Positions 54,364-63,334 of a stretch of DNA of 64,000 nucleotides are shown piece after piece. A model generated the notes under the pieces. It did no database searches. It was not told where the DNA came from and worked only from the letters and a program-made list of their open reading frames with translations. The translations under genes and the position numbers were made by a program. This stretch comes from Flavobacterium sp. Leaf82. Lineage in GTDB: Bacteria; Bacteroidota; Bacteroidia; Flavobacteriales; Flavobacteriaceae. The stretch spans positions 124,001-188,000 of the forward strand of contig NZ_LMMA01000032.1 of assembly GCF_001422725.1 (NCBI RefSeq), read 5' to 3'. Numbering within the stretch: the first letter of the stretch is position 1; each line of letters begins with the position of its first letter.

Positions 54364-55140
54364 ATGGAGCTTATGAATACAATAGAAATGGCAAAGCCTT
54401 TGCATGAAATAATTTTAGAGATATTTTATTTTGAAAGCAAAGGAAAGCCTTGTGAACTCACTAAAAAAGAGATTTTATGGAGACTTAAAGATCCAAGCAT
54501 TACGGAATATCAAATAGAAGAGGTGCTTAATTGGATGGTGCATCATAAAAAACTAACCGAAAGTCTGGGAGTTTATTCCTTAGATCGCTTTGAATTAATA
54601 GATTTAGAAGAAAAATTTAAAAACGAAAGATTGCATAAAGAAAAAAAACAAGAGCCTATTTTTTTTACTAATTACAGTACTATAAACAATATTCATAGCG
54701 CGGCCAGACCAAAACCAATAGAGATAATTGTTCAGTATATTTTACCAACGTTTTTACTTTCTTATATAGTTTTTATCTTTTTTTTAGTAAACAAGCTAAA
54801 TAACAGTTTTGAAATCAATAATAATAAAATTGAAGACGTAAGTGAGTTAACACTTAAAGAACCAAGAACCGGAGTTATTAAGAAAAAAGCGGCCTTATCA
54901 GACAAGGAAGTAAAACGCTTGTTTTCTAATCAGCATCAAAACATTTTATATTTAAATAAGACCATTGATTCTTTACAGAAACAAGTAAATAAAATAAACG
55001 AAATCCATACAAATGCAACTTTGGACATTAAAACCCAGATAAATTCATTGCAACCCCAAGTAAACACTATCATCTTACATATTACGGTTGTGCTATTAGG
55101 GTTTATTTTATTGTTTTTTATGAAAAATATTATTAATTAA
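54364..55140 (+). CDS. T6SS-cluster membrane protein with winged-helix-like N-terminus, unknown
   Basis: About 258 residues from MELMNTIEMAKPL (54,364), 10 bp after tssR. The first ~90 residues look like a winged-helix domain (KEILWRLKDPSITEYQIEE, VLNWMVHHKKLTES). A basic linker, a helix (about 130-150), a coiled-coil region (LYLNKTIDSLQKQVNKINE) and a C-terminal helix follow. A wHTH fold anchored to the membrane fits protein-protein contact as well as DNA binding. Homologues occur in T6SS-iii clusters; the role is not known to me. Confidence 0.7.
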   Translation: MELMNTIEMAKPLHEIILEIFYFESKGKPCELTKKEILWRLKDPSITEYQIEEVLNWMVHHKKLTESLGVYSLDRFELIDLEEKFKNERLHKEKKQEPIFFTNYSTINNIHSAARPKPIEIIVQYILPTFLLSYIVFIFFLVNKLNNSFEINNNKIEDVSELTLKEPRTGVIKKKAALSDKEVKRLFSNQHQNILYLNKTIDSLQKQVNKINEIHTNATLDIKTQINSLQPQVNTIILHITVVLLGFILLFFMKNIIN

Positions 55141-55156
55141 TGTTTTGTATTTAAAA

Positions 55157-55164
55157 TATATTTG
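55157..55164 (+). promoter_or_regulatory. -7 element upstream of hcp
   Basis: TATATTTG, a perfect TAnnTTTG, 17-24 bp after the previous stop. A -33 TTTG at normal spacing is missing. It would start a transcript near 55,171. Confidence 0.45.
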
Positions 55165-55170
55165 TATATT

Positions 55171-55281
55171 CGTACATAATTGATTGCGAATCCTCCTCAC
55201 CTTCCTACAAGAAGCAAATCAAAAAAGTACATTAGTACAAAAAAGAGGTATTCTAAAATCATAGAATACCTCTTTTTTTTG
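55171..55281 (+). ncRNA. Candidate small RNA or attenuator upstream of hcp
   Basis: A TAnnTTTG element and a strong terminator (stem aaagaggtattcta / tagaatacctctttt, about 55,242-55,277, then T8) bracket about 110 nt with no convincing frame. It contains gtacattagtac as a small palindrome. It lies just before hcp, so it may be an independent small RNA or a terminator regulating read-through from the operon. Confidence 0.4.
55242..55281 (+). terminator. Strong terminator between T6SS operon and hcp
   Basis: The stem aaagaggtattcta and tagaatacctctttt around aaatca is followed by T8. Confidence 0.8.
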
Positions 55282-55349
55282 TTTATACTAGTCAGACAGC
55301 ATAAAGAGGATTCTAAAAAAACAATTTTTAACAACTTAATTATTTTATT

Positions 55350-55745
55350 ATGGCATTTAAATCAATTTTAGAATTCGAAGGAAACGAGTATCAAGTATTA
55401 TTTTCAAAAGTAGAAATGTTAAGACATACTGACGGTAAAGGAGCTGTTTCTTCTGAAATTAAAGGAGGAAGACTAAACTTAAGACTAAAATCTACTGACA
55501 ATACTACAGTTATTGAGCAGGCAGTAAACAGTCAGCACAAACCAGTAAGTGGAAAAGTAAAATTTTTCAAAGCTGATTCTGAGCAAGTAATGAAAGAACT
55601 TTCTTTTGAAAATGCTTTTATTGTATTCTTCAGCGAGCAGTTAGATGCTTTAGCAGAAACTCCAATGACTACTGAGATCACTTTCTCTGCGGAGAAAATT
55701 ACTTTAGGTAATGCAACATTAGACAACAATTGGGCTAAAATTTAG
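55350..55745 (+). CDS. hcp: T6SS tube protein Hcp (TssD)
   Basis: 131 residues. MAFKSILEFEGNEYQVLFSK and the ending NATLDNNWAKI match Bacteroidota TssD. Hexamers stack to form the tube expelled by sheath contraction. It is isolated by terminators on both sides, as expected for an abundant protein. Unusually regular codon use compared with neighbours (mostly aga, gaa, aaa). Confidence 0.92.
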   Translation: MAFKSILEFEGNEYQVLFSKVEMLRHTDGKGAVSSEIKGGRLNLRLKSTDNTTVIEQAVNSQHKPVSGKVKFFKADSEQVMKELSFENAFIVFFSEQLDALAETPMTTEITFSAEKITLGNATLDNNWAKI

Positions 55746-55760
55746 TTTTTCCCTATATCA

Positions 55761-55799
55761 AACAAGAAGTGGTAATTTATCGCTTCTTGTTTTTTTTTA
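55761..55799 (+). terminator. Terminator after hcp
   Basis: The stem acaagaag / cttcttgt around tggtaatttatcg is followed by T8-9. Confidence 0.8.
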
Positions 55800-55970
55800 T
55801 TATATAATTTCTTCAAAAAACATTGAATGGTATCGTTTCTATTTTCAGAACATGATATTTTTTTAGCTTAAAATCGAATTCAGCGTAAAGAACTTTAGGA
55901 AGAAGAACTTTAGACTATACTCTATTTAAGTTAAAATTTAAAAAAGAATAAACTTAAAAGTATATATAGT

Positions 55971-57848
55971 ATGGTCATTCCTAAAATAATCTTTGGTATA
56001 GACGGTAAAGAAATTTCTCACTTTACTAAAATCGATTTAAAACAAACGATTAATACTCACCATGAGTTTAAAATCAGCATTCCACATTCTGTTATAGAAA
56101 AACCCAGAGCTTATACGATGGAAAGCGCACAGGAAGCTCTTGGAAAAGTACTGCACATTCGACTAGATGCCAATAATAATTTTTTAGGAATTATAACAAA
56201 CGTAAGATACCAACAAGAATTAGGACATGTAGGCAGTCAAATTGTTATTTCAGGCTATTCTAAAACTATCTTATTAGAAGCAGGTCAAAAGATGAATTCC
56301 TGGGAAGATTTTAATTTGAAAGATATGGTGCATGATGTAATACAAACTGCTGCCGGTGAACAATTGCAATATGAAATTGATCCTGAATTTACTTCAAAAA
56401 TAGAATATCAAACCCAATATCTGGAATCTGATTTTAGGTATATCCAGAGATTGGCAAAACAATACAATGAGTGGTTATTTTATGATGGAGAAAAATTATT
56501 TATAGGAAAACCAAAACAAGAAACTAGTCCTATAAAATTAGTTTATAACAAAGACTTATTTAATTTAAGTATATCAGTAGAAGCAAAACCCAATCAGTAC
56601 AGTGGTTTTACGTACAATGAAAATAATGACCAATTATATCAGGCTCAAACAGATGACAGTGTTGTAGAAGGTTTGCCAAAATTAGGCAAAGCTGCGTTTG
56701 AAGCTTCAAAAAATATATATAGAACATCTTCTTATGAATACGGACAATTTAGTACGGGAGATGATGTATATTTTGAAAGTATTTTAAAAAGAAAACAAGA
56801 AAGTGCCGCAGCAGATGGCAATTATATATTAGCCACAAGTGGCAATCCAAAACTTCGAATAGGCTCCATTATTAATATTGAATCTCAGCAAATATTAGAT
56901 AAATCTGATGTTTTTAAAAAAGGATTGGATAGTACAAAAGTTCATTATGATTCTAATGAAATTGGTACCTACATTATTACAGAAATCACACATAAAGCTT
57001 CTGATATAGGAGAATATGAGAATAGCTTTAAAGCACTTCCTGCCAAAATAAAAAAGCTACCAGAACCTGAAGTACATATGCCAGCTGCACAAGAACAAAG
57101 AGCTGTGGTTGTGGCAAATGATGACCCTAGTGGAAATGGAAGAGTTCGTGTAGAATTACTATGGCAGAAAAAACAACAATCACGTACACCATGGTTGTAT
57201 GTATTAACTCCTAATGCGGGAACAAGTGATGTTGTAAATAAAAATCGTGGCTGGGTTACAATACCAGAGGTAGGAGATCATGTGATGGTTAGTTTTCGTT
57301 ATAATGATCCTAATAGACCATATGTAATAGGAAGCATCTTTAACGGAAAAACAGGAGAAGGCGGTAAACTAGACAATCATATCAAAAGCTTTTTTACACG
57401 TAGCGGCTGTACAATCACTTTTGATGATAAACAGAAAAGCATTTTAATTAAGGACCCATCAGACAATAGTATTTATTTAGATGGAGAGGGAAATATTACC
57501 GTAAATGCACCTAAGAATATGACCATAAACGTAGGAGATAATCTTGATATTACGGTTGGTAAAAACATGACTGTAGCAGTAAGTGGTAACAAAAAAACTA
57601 CCATTGATGGTAATAACAACCTCAAAGTTGGAAAAGACAATACAGTAGACATTACAGAATTACACAAACTAATTACTCATATGTATGAGCAAAAAGTATC
57701 AGGAGATAAAACCGTAAAGATAAATGGTGATTTAAATAAAACCACATCTACAACAACGCACAAAGCTATAGGAGGAGATATTTTGATAAAAAGCTCTGGA
57801 ATCTCAAAAGTATTGGGGGCAATTGATGCTAAAGTAAATAAAGGATAA
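55971..57848 (+). CDS. vgrG: T6SS spike protein VgrG (TssI)
   Basis: 625 residues. gp27-like N-terminus (KIDLKQTINTHHEFKISIPH), then the gp5 OB-fold stretch AVVVANDDPSGNGRVRVELLW with WVTIPEVGDHVMVSFRYNDPNRPYVIGS. The C-terminus is a repeat helix-spike with NMTINVGDNLDITVG and similar repeats. Trimer forming the tip of the tube. No extra C-terminal effector domain is evident, so cargo is expected to be separate, consistent with the genes downstream. Confidence 0.94.
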   Translation: MVIPKIIFGIDGKEISHFTKIDLKQTINTHHEFKISIPHSVIEKPRAYTMESAQEALGKVLHIRLDANNNFLGIITNVRYQQELGHVGSQIVISGYSKTILLEAGQKMNSWEDFNLKDMVHDVIQTAAGEQLQYEIDPEFTSKIEYQTQYLESDFRYIQRLAKQYNEWLFYDGEKLFIGKPKQETSPIKLVYNKDLFNLSISVEAKPNQYSGFTYNENNDQLYQAQTDDSVVEGLPKLGKAAFEASKNIYRTSSYEYGQFSTGDDVYFESILKRKQESAAADGNYILATSGNPKLRIGSIINIESQQILDKSDVFKKGLDSTKVHYDSNEIGTYIITEITHKASDIGEYENSFKALPAKIKKLPEPEVHMPAAQEQRAVVVANDDPSGNGRVRVELLWQKKQQSRTPWLYVLTPNAGTSDVVNKNRGWVTIPEVGDHVMVSFRYNDPNRPYVIGSIFNGKTGEGGKLDNHIKSFFTRSGCTITFDDKQKSILIKDPSDNSIYLDGEGNITVNAPKNMTINVGDNLDITVGKNMTVAVSGNKKTTIDGNNNLKVGKDNTVDITELHKLITHMYEQKVSGDKTVKINGDLNKTTSTTTHKAIGGDILIKSSGISKVLGAIDAKVNKG

Positions 57849-57942
57849 ATATTTGTATGCAATATCAGGTAATGTTGAACTCCACTGAGACAAACTTACT
57901 TGGATTTTGCATTGAGAAAATAATTGTTAAGGCTAAATCAAA

Positions 57943-58214
57943 ATGAAACATTTATTATTTTTTCTTTTATTATTTATGAGCTCCCTATCGTTTGGGCAAG
58001 AGGAAAATATCCAAAAGGTAGAAATAGAAAGTGGTACATTATCAAAAAATATGTCGATGGAAAACTTGAAAGTTTCATTGTCGAAATGTATGCTATGAAT
58101 TATGGGAACGTATTGAGTTTCTCAAAAATAAATGACACCATATTTATTAAAAATGCTGATGAATTTATCAAAAATAATAAGGAAATTCGTGAGCTGATTT
58201 ATAAAAAAAAGTAA
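57943..58214 (+). pseudogene. Frameshifted gene remnant after vgrG
   Basis: ATG at 57,943 starts a signal peptide (MKHLLFFLLLFMSSLSFGQ) and runs about 32 codons in one frame (ENIQKVEIESGTLSK). After a shift of one base the second frame continues with WYIIKKYVDGKLESFIVEM to the stop at 58,214. Without the shift neither part looks complete. The second frame also starts at 57,924 without a plausible signal. A small exported protein broken by a frameshift is the best reading. Confidence 0.55.
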
Positions 58215-58223
58215 CTACTTTAT

Positions 58224-58580
58224 GTGCGAAGTATTGATTTTGATCTTAATAATTTACCTCCAAATAGTTCAATTATAAGCCAATTATCAAATAATGTCGT
58301 AGAAAGTTATGTTTCTAAATCTGATTTAGAAAGTATAGCATACGACGATAATAGAGATTTTGAGAAAAGCTTTAAACTCTTTGGAAGGCTAAATATATCG
58401 TATAAGCCAACGACCATTGAGTTGATTTTTAACTCATTTGTTGATTTTTTCTCAAAAGAAGATGCTCTATTGAAAATTTATTCTTCAAAATATGCCCAGC
58501 AATACGCTAAAGAGCATCAGGAAAAGCATAAAGAACAGACCATTCCTCTATTTATAGGCTTTATGCAAAGGAATGAATGA
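58224..58580 (+). CDS. Short unknown frame, possibly remnant
   Basis: GTG at 58,224, 118 residues. It follows in the same frame as the remnant ending at 58,214, with just three sense codons between that stop and this GTG. Charged and helical; contains SFVDFFSKEDALLKIYSSKYAQQ. The start is weak and no homologue is recognised. It may be the C-terminal half of a gene interrupted by a stop, or a small immunity-type protein. Confidence 0.4.
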   Translation: MRSIDFDLNNLPPNSSIISQLSNNVVESYVSKSDLESIAYDDNRDFEKSFKLFGRLNISYKPTTIELIFNSFVDFFSKEDALLKIYSSKYAQQYAKEHQEKHKEQTIPLFIGFMQRNE

Positions 58581-58590
58581 AGTGAATTAA

Positions 58591-58737
58591 AAATGGAAAA
58601 ATTGGACTAAAAAAGACGATAAAAATGGAATATATAACATTTACCATGAAAATAAAATAGTTAAATCAGAGGTGAAAAGTTTACAAGAAGTTCAAAATGT
58701 CATAATGGACTATACAGAATCAATCTACAATGATTAA
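58591..58737 (+). pseudogene. C-terminal gene fragment lacking a start
   Basis: 48 codons open after a stop at 58,588-58,590 and ending at the TAA (58,735-58,737), with the pattern KWKNWTKKDDKNGIYNIYHE. Only a late ATG occurs. It is coding-like but headless, consistent with a decayed gene in this cargo region. Confidence 0.4.
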
Positions 58738-58749
58738 TTAAATAACAAA

Positions 58750-59991
58750 ATGAAAAACGAAAAAAGCTTTTTAGAACATTTACTAATTGCAATTTTAATT
58801 GCAATAGGTATTGGTCTGTTTGGGGCTGTATTTGTACTCGCTGCATTCAAGGATCTGTATGCCGAATATGTTGCTTTATTTGTTTTTGGAAGTCTATTTT
58901 TAGGAAGTATTATTTTTTATTTCCTTTACATATTTTTCAGATCCATACAAAAATTAACTTGGCTCTTTGGAGGTATTATTGTTTTTGGATCTATAATTGT
59001 TATAGCGAATTGTAACCTTGATATTTATTTTATAAATTTATTTAATAACACATCATTACCGCAGGAATACAATCAATATCAAGATATAGAACAATCTAAA
59101 TTACAGTTTAAGAACAAAAAAATGGAACTTTTACTCCATTGTGATAATCCTTTGGAGCAGTATATCACTATGAATAATAATTTAATAGTAGGAGCTTCTG
59201 ATTGCATATTATTTAATGAAGAGCGAATAACAGGAAAAATATATTATAAATTTGATAGTTTCGGTACTATTATAGCAAAATATAAACCACCTAAAAGTAA
59301 GGAGATTTTTTTTGAAGGTTATCTGATCAATGTTGATGAAAACTATTATAGAAGTTGGCCTTTAGATGGGGATACCTTAAAACGAAAAATTGAGACAGAC
59401 AATGAAAATTTTAATTTAGATGCAATAAAACAAAATGACTTCGTTAAAAAAATTTCTAAAAAAGCAGATTTTTTATTTTCAACTGATTGTTACATAAAAT
59501 TTAATAAATCTTATAAAAAAATCCGCAAAATAATATTTTGGGAAAACAATAAATGGAATGCCTTTTATGATGATAGAGAAACTTATCAAATTCTTGAAAG
59601 TAAAGGTACGGTAGACAATCGTTTGTTAACAAATGATTCAGAAGATAGAAATGTATTAGGGGGACATTATATTGAAAATATTCAGTACAAGTATTTCCAA
59701 AAGACAAAACTTGAACGCAGTAATTATAGAAAGGAATATTGGGATGGTTTTTTATATGCTAATATTGTTATTGACAATGACACCTTAAAAATTAAGAAAG
59801 CTTTATTTTTAGATTATAATGGAAGTAAAGAGGATATAAAAATTGATGGTAAAGCTGTTAGGGATTCATTATTCAAAACACTAGAGAATGTACCTTATTA
59901 CTATTATAGTAACCCAAAAATTCAGTTTCAATTATTTACCTATGATCCCTTTAGGTTATATATAATAAAAAATTCTGTAAAAATAAGATAG
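58750..59991 (+). CDS. Unknown membrane protein in T6SS cargo region
   Basis: 413 residues. Three N-terminal helices (about 9-31, 40-64, 71-90) are followed by ~320 residues of soluble, probably periplasmic, domain rich in tyrosine and lysine (FWENNKWNAFYDDRETYQI). No domain is recognised. It sits between gene remnants and the lipoprotein-effector pair, so a T6SS immunity or accessory role is possible but unproven. Confidence 0.65.
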   Translation: MKNEKSFLEHLLIAILIAIGIGLFGAVFVLAAFKDLYAEYVALFVFGSLFLGSIIFYFLYIFFRSIQKLTWLFGGIIVFGSIIVIANCNLDIYFINLFNNTSLPQEYNQYQDIEQSKLQFKNKKMELLLHCDNPLEQYITMNNNLIVGASDCILFNEERITGKIYYKFDSFGTIIAKYKPPKSKEIFFEGYLINVDENYYRSWPLDGDTLKRKIETDNENFNLDAIKQNDFVKKISKKADFLFSTDCYIKFNKSYKKIRKIIFWENNKWNAFYDDRETYQILESKGTVDNRLLTNDSEDRNVLGGHYIENIQYKYFQKTKLERSNYRKEYWDGFLYANIVIDNDTLKIKKALFLDYNGSKEDIKIDGKAVRDSLFKTLENVPYYYYSNPKIQFQLFTYDPFRLYIIKNSVKIR

Positions 59992-60093
59992 TTAAAAATT
60001 GAATTTAAATAAATAGAGAAACCACTTTTGAGTTATTCGTGGATAACAACCTAAAGAATTAGGGCAATACAGATAGCAATAAAACTAAAAAAA

Positions 60094-61263
60094 ATGAAAA
60101 AAATAGCTCTTTATTTAATACTCTTCCTTGCAACAAGCACTCTGACAAGTTCTTGTCAGGAAAAAAAAGTAACCAACAAACAGGCAGATAAACTTAGCAT
60201 ACAAGATACGCTTACAAATATGGAAACAAATTTTAAATGGCAAGAAGGTTTGAGTTGCCCAGAAGGATACCCAATAGAAGTATATAGAGGCTGGCTTGAA
60301 GGCCCACTAGTATCAAATGGAGTAAATGAGAAACCAAATAGTACAACTAGTATATCTGGTTTTGGCACTACTACAGGTATAGGCAATTGGGGCGAAAACT
60401 CGTCAGGCATGAGTCAGGGTATAAAGCCAATTCCCCAAAGACTTAACTGTATTTGGTACTCGTATGTAGAAGACATTATGTACGAAATAGATACTGAGAT
60501 AGATTATCCTAAAATGGTAAAACTTTTTAATGAAGGTTTTCAAGATAGCAATCGAAAAAGAGGAAAAGTAATGACGACTTATAATCATATCACCATAGGT
60601 TTTGCTCCTGGTGGTGTAGTGGTAGTATGGTTAAAAGGAGGACAAAAAGATGTAGAAATAGGACGTTATCACGGTAACAAGGTAGTAATAACCCCTCAAG
60701 AAATAGCCTCACTAGACAGCCACGAACGCTTGTTGTTTGACCCAGTAGATAGAGAACGTACCCTAAAAAATCCTAAAATTATAGCTCCCGAGGTTCAGCA
60801 AGCTAACAAAAATAAACCCATTCCCTACGGACTTTGGGATAGTTATCGTATAAAATACTCCTGGCGACCTATATATGTATTTGTAAGAGAAGGAAAAGTG
60901 CAGGATGAATTATCTTTTAGCTTGTTCAATGGAGAACGAGAAACTTTGTTAGGAGAAGAATTTAGTAAAAATGAATATCAAGAAAGAGCGATTCCTAGAA
61001 GTTTAGGTATTCGTTGGTGGGATAAAAACGGACAAGGTTATAGTGGTTCTTTTATTTTTGATGAAAAAGAAATTTTTGCAGCATTTAAAGAATTGCATAA
61101 AAAGAATCCTGAGTCGAATATTGATTTAGAGGTTAAAATAAACCCAGGTAGTACGTATTTAGGGCTAACAATCCAAAATGGAATCAATGCCATCCCACTG
61201 AAGAAAAGTAAAACAAAAGTTTTTGAATCTACGATGGTAACTAGAGAATATAAAAAAGAATAG
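60094..61263 (+). CDS. DUF2931 family lipoprotein, probable immunity to the lipase effector
   Basis: 389 residues. The signal peptide ends in a lipobox with C21 (TSTLTSSC). FKWQEGLSCPEGYPIEVYRGWLEG is the DUF2931 signature of Bacteroidota lipoproteins. It ends 3 bp before the lipase gene starts, so the two are translationally linked. Envelope lipoproteins next to Tle-type phospholipases are known as immunity proteins in other T6SS. This role is inferred from position and export, not demonstrated. Confidence 0.75.
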   Translation: MKKIALYLILFLATSTLTSSCQEKKVTNKQADKLSIQDTLTNMETNFKWQEGLSCPEGYPIEVYRGWLEGPLVSNGVNEKPNSTTSISGFGTTTGIGNWGENSSGMSQGIKPIPQRLNCIWYSYVEDIMYEIDTEIDYPKMVKLFNEGFQDSNRKRGKVMTTYNHITIGFAPGGVVVVWLKGGQKDVEIGRYHGNKVVITPQEIASLDSHERLLFDPVDRERTLKNPKIIAPEVQQANKNKPIPYGLWDSYRIKYSWRPIYVFVREGKVQDELSFSLFNGERETLLGEEFSKNEYQERAIPRSLGIRWWDKNGQGYSGSFIFDEKEIFAAFKELHKKNPESNIDLEVKINPGSTYLGLTIQNGINAIPLKKSKTKVFESTMVTREYKKE

Positions 61264-61266
61264 TTT

Positions 61267-63333
61267 ATGGGTAAAACATTTGTATACAATACGGGAACAA
61301 GTAAAGACGAAGAAAAACAGGAGGAGCTTCGCCTTACTTTTGGGATATTTATAGACGGTACGCTAAACAATAAAAACAATACCGATAGGCGTACTGAGCA
61401 TAGTCGTAAAGACATTAAAACTGGTAAAATAGATTATTCTAAAAGCAACAAGACATTAGAAGATGACGATGATACACACTATAAAAATATAAAGAATAAA
61501 AAGCGAATAGAAGAACTTCTTTCAAAAAAAGAAAAAACTCCTGCCGAGGAAATTGAGTTTAAAGCTATTGATGAAAAAGAAAAATACCTTGTAGCCTCGC
61601 ATAGAGTAGCCCTCAACGAGTTTGGTCTGGACCGTATGGGTACAGATAACAGCTACAGCAACGATTATACCAATGTGGCACGTATGTGGCAATGTTGTGA
61701 GCAAAAGAAATATGCCATTTATGTACCAGGTATGGGTACAGATAACTTAATGCGCGACAGTCAGGACGGTTTTGCGTTTGGTTCAGGACAAACAGGTATA
61801 CGTGCCAGAGTACGCAATGCCTGCGAGCAAATAGCAGACAAAGTATTAGAGGAAATGAGAAAAAATGAAGATGTAAAAAAATTAGCTCAAATCACACTCG
61901 ATGTTTTTGGCTTTAGTCGTGGTGCTGCTACAGCAAGAAACCTGGTTTATGAGGTAAATCAAGATTATAGTTATGCAAAAGCAGTGCAAAAAGAAATCCC
62001 TTGCGGTGTAGAATATAGGGAATCCAGAAATTCCCAATCAGGCAGAGTACGCATTCAGAAATTTCGAACAGCCTTTGTAGATGTCGATAATTACGAGATA
62101 GACAACAGTTATTTAATACAGGATCAACTGCCAAAAATGGGACATTTGGGATACAGTTTACTCCAGAAGACTAAACTTGAGTTTGAGGACTTAAAAGACG
62201 TAGAGATAATTGTAAGATTTGTAGGGATTTATGATACGGTTTCGTCTTATTTTGAGCAAAATGATGTCAGGGATCACTATGACGATTACGGAAATCTAAA
62301 AGACGAAGGAGGTAAACTATTAAAAGAAGCATGGTCGACACATTTTAATGATGACGTTGGCGAACTGCATCTTAACAATTTGCACTGCCAAAAAGTAGTT
62401 CATTTTACTGCCAAAGATGAACATCGCCAGAATTTTGCACTTACTCGAATTAATCAAATCCAGGGAAAGTATATTGAAAAAAACTTCCCGGGAGTGCATT
62501 GTGATATTGGAGGAGCTTATATGACCGAGAAAGAGGTTATTGATGAAATAGGAACCAGTCTAAAAGATGAAAAGGGTGCTTTTTCTTTTCTAGCAGGAAT
62601 TATTCCTAGTAACCTACCGGGATTGAACGCCCTTAGAAGAGATTTAATAAAACAATATTGGTATCATGAAGATCAGATAGAAATAAAAAGACAGTGGAGT
62701 TTACCTTCTTATTATAAATTAACCGGAACTCGTGGTAAAAAAATAGAAGGAACTGATGATGAGTATGAGGGAGTAAAAAAAGAATACAGCTATATCCCGC
62801 TCCACTTTATGGAGACTTATGCGAGAAGTACCGCAATGGATGAGAATATTAAACAAAAGACAAGTGAAAAATTTCCATTAGATGATTTTTTAAAAGATGT
62901 CGAGAGTTACTTAACACCTTATGCTCTGGACGAAACCAACCAGGTTAAAGAATGGGATTTTATAAGTGACGAAGAAATTGAACAAAAAAGATTGGATAGA
63001 ATAGAGCAACAAAAGCTACAAACAGAAATAAAAAATATAGAAGAAAAGCTAAAAGACCATACTTATGAGTATGAGGCGCTAAAAATATCGACCGACAATT
63101 TGAGGGTAGAACAATATAAACCTAAAATGGATTTTGGTACGCTAAAAATACCGCAAGAAGTTCCTGTAGAAGAACCTGGAATAAAAACGATAGAGCTGGA
63201 AGAGGTTAAAATTATCTCCTATAATCCTCAAAAAATGTTACGAACATTAAGGAATGAGTACTTACATTGGTCTTCAACAAGAGACTGGTTTGGTATGCAG
63301 CCTAATACAAATAGAAAAAGACAAATACATTAG
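61267..63333 (+). CDS. Tle1-like DUF2235 lipase, candidate T6SS effector
   Basis: 688 residues without signal peptide. N-terminal LTFGIFIDGTLNNKNNTDRR and the nucleophile elbow GFSRGAATAR (S217) define DUF2235/Tle1. The likely acid is D323 (FVGIYDTVSS) and the likely histidine H411 (PGVHCDIGGAY). A coiled-coil tail (~580-620, EIEQKRLDRIEQQKLQTEI) and a proline-containing C-terminus may mediate loading. Tle1 proteins are phospholipases injected into rival cells. Placed downstream of vgrG and next to a lipoprotein. Confidence 0.85.
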   Translation: MGKTFVYNTGTSKDEEKQEELRLTFGIFIDGTLNNKNNTDRRTEHSRKDIKTGKIDYSKSNKTLEDDDDTHYKNIKNKKRIEELLSKKEKTPAEEIEFKAIDEKEKYLVASHRVALNEFGLDRMGTDNSYSNDYTNVARMWQCCEQKKYAIYVPGMGTDNLMRDSQDGFAFGSGQTGIRARVRNACEQIADKVLEEMRKNEDVKKLAQITLDVFGFSRGAATARNLVYEVNQDYSYAKAVQKEIPCGVEYRESRNSQSGRVRIQKFRTAFVDVDNYEIDNSYLIQDQLPKMGHLGYSLLQKTKLEFEDLKDVEIIVRFVGIYDTVSSYFEQNDVRDHYDDYGNLKDEGGKLLKEAWSTHFNDDVGELHLNNLHCQKVVHFTAKDEHRQNFALTRINQIQGKYIEKNFPGVHCDIGGAYMTEKEVIDEIGTSLKDEKGAFSFLAGIIPSNLPGLNALRRDLIKQYWYHEDQIEIKRQWSLPSYYKLTGTRGKKIEGTDDEYEGVKKEYSYIPLHFMETYARSTAMDENIKQKTSEKFPLDDFLKDVESYLTPYALDETNQVKEWDFISDEEIEQKRLDRIEQQKLQTEIKNIEEKLKDHTYEYEALKISTDNLRVEQYKPKMDFGTLKIPQEVPVEEPGIKTIELEEVKIISYNPQKMLRTLRNEYLHWSSTRDWFGMQPNTNRKRQIH

Positions 63334-63334
63334 T

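Noticed and set aside
55180..55371. 63-codon frame overlapping the hcp start
   Set aside because: It runs through the terminator stem and into hcp in another frame; no coding signature.
57473..57862. Two minus-strand frames opposite vgrG C-terminus
   Set aside because: Arise from the repetitive asparagine/threonine/valine codons of the spike.
58224..58580. Treating the 118-residue frame as a confident immunity gene
   Set aside because: Weak GTG start and decayed surroundings; recorded only as a low-confidence frame.
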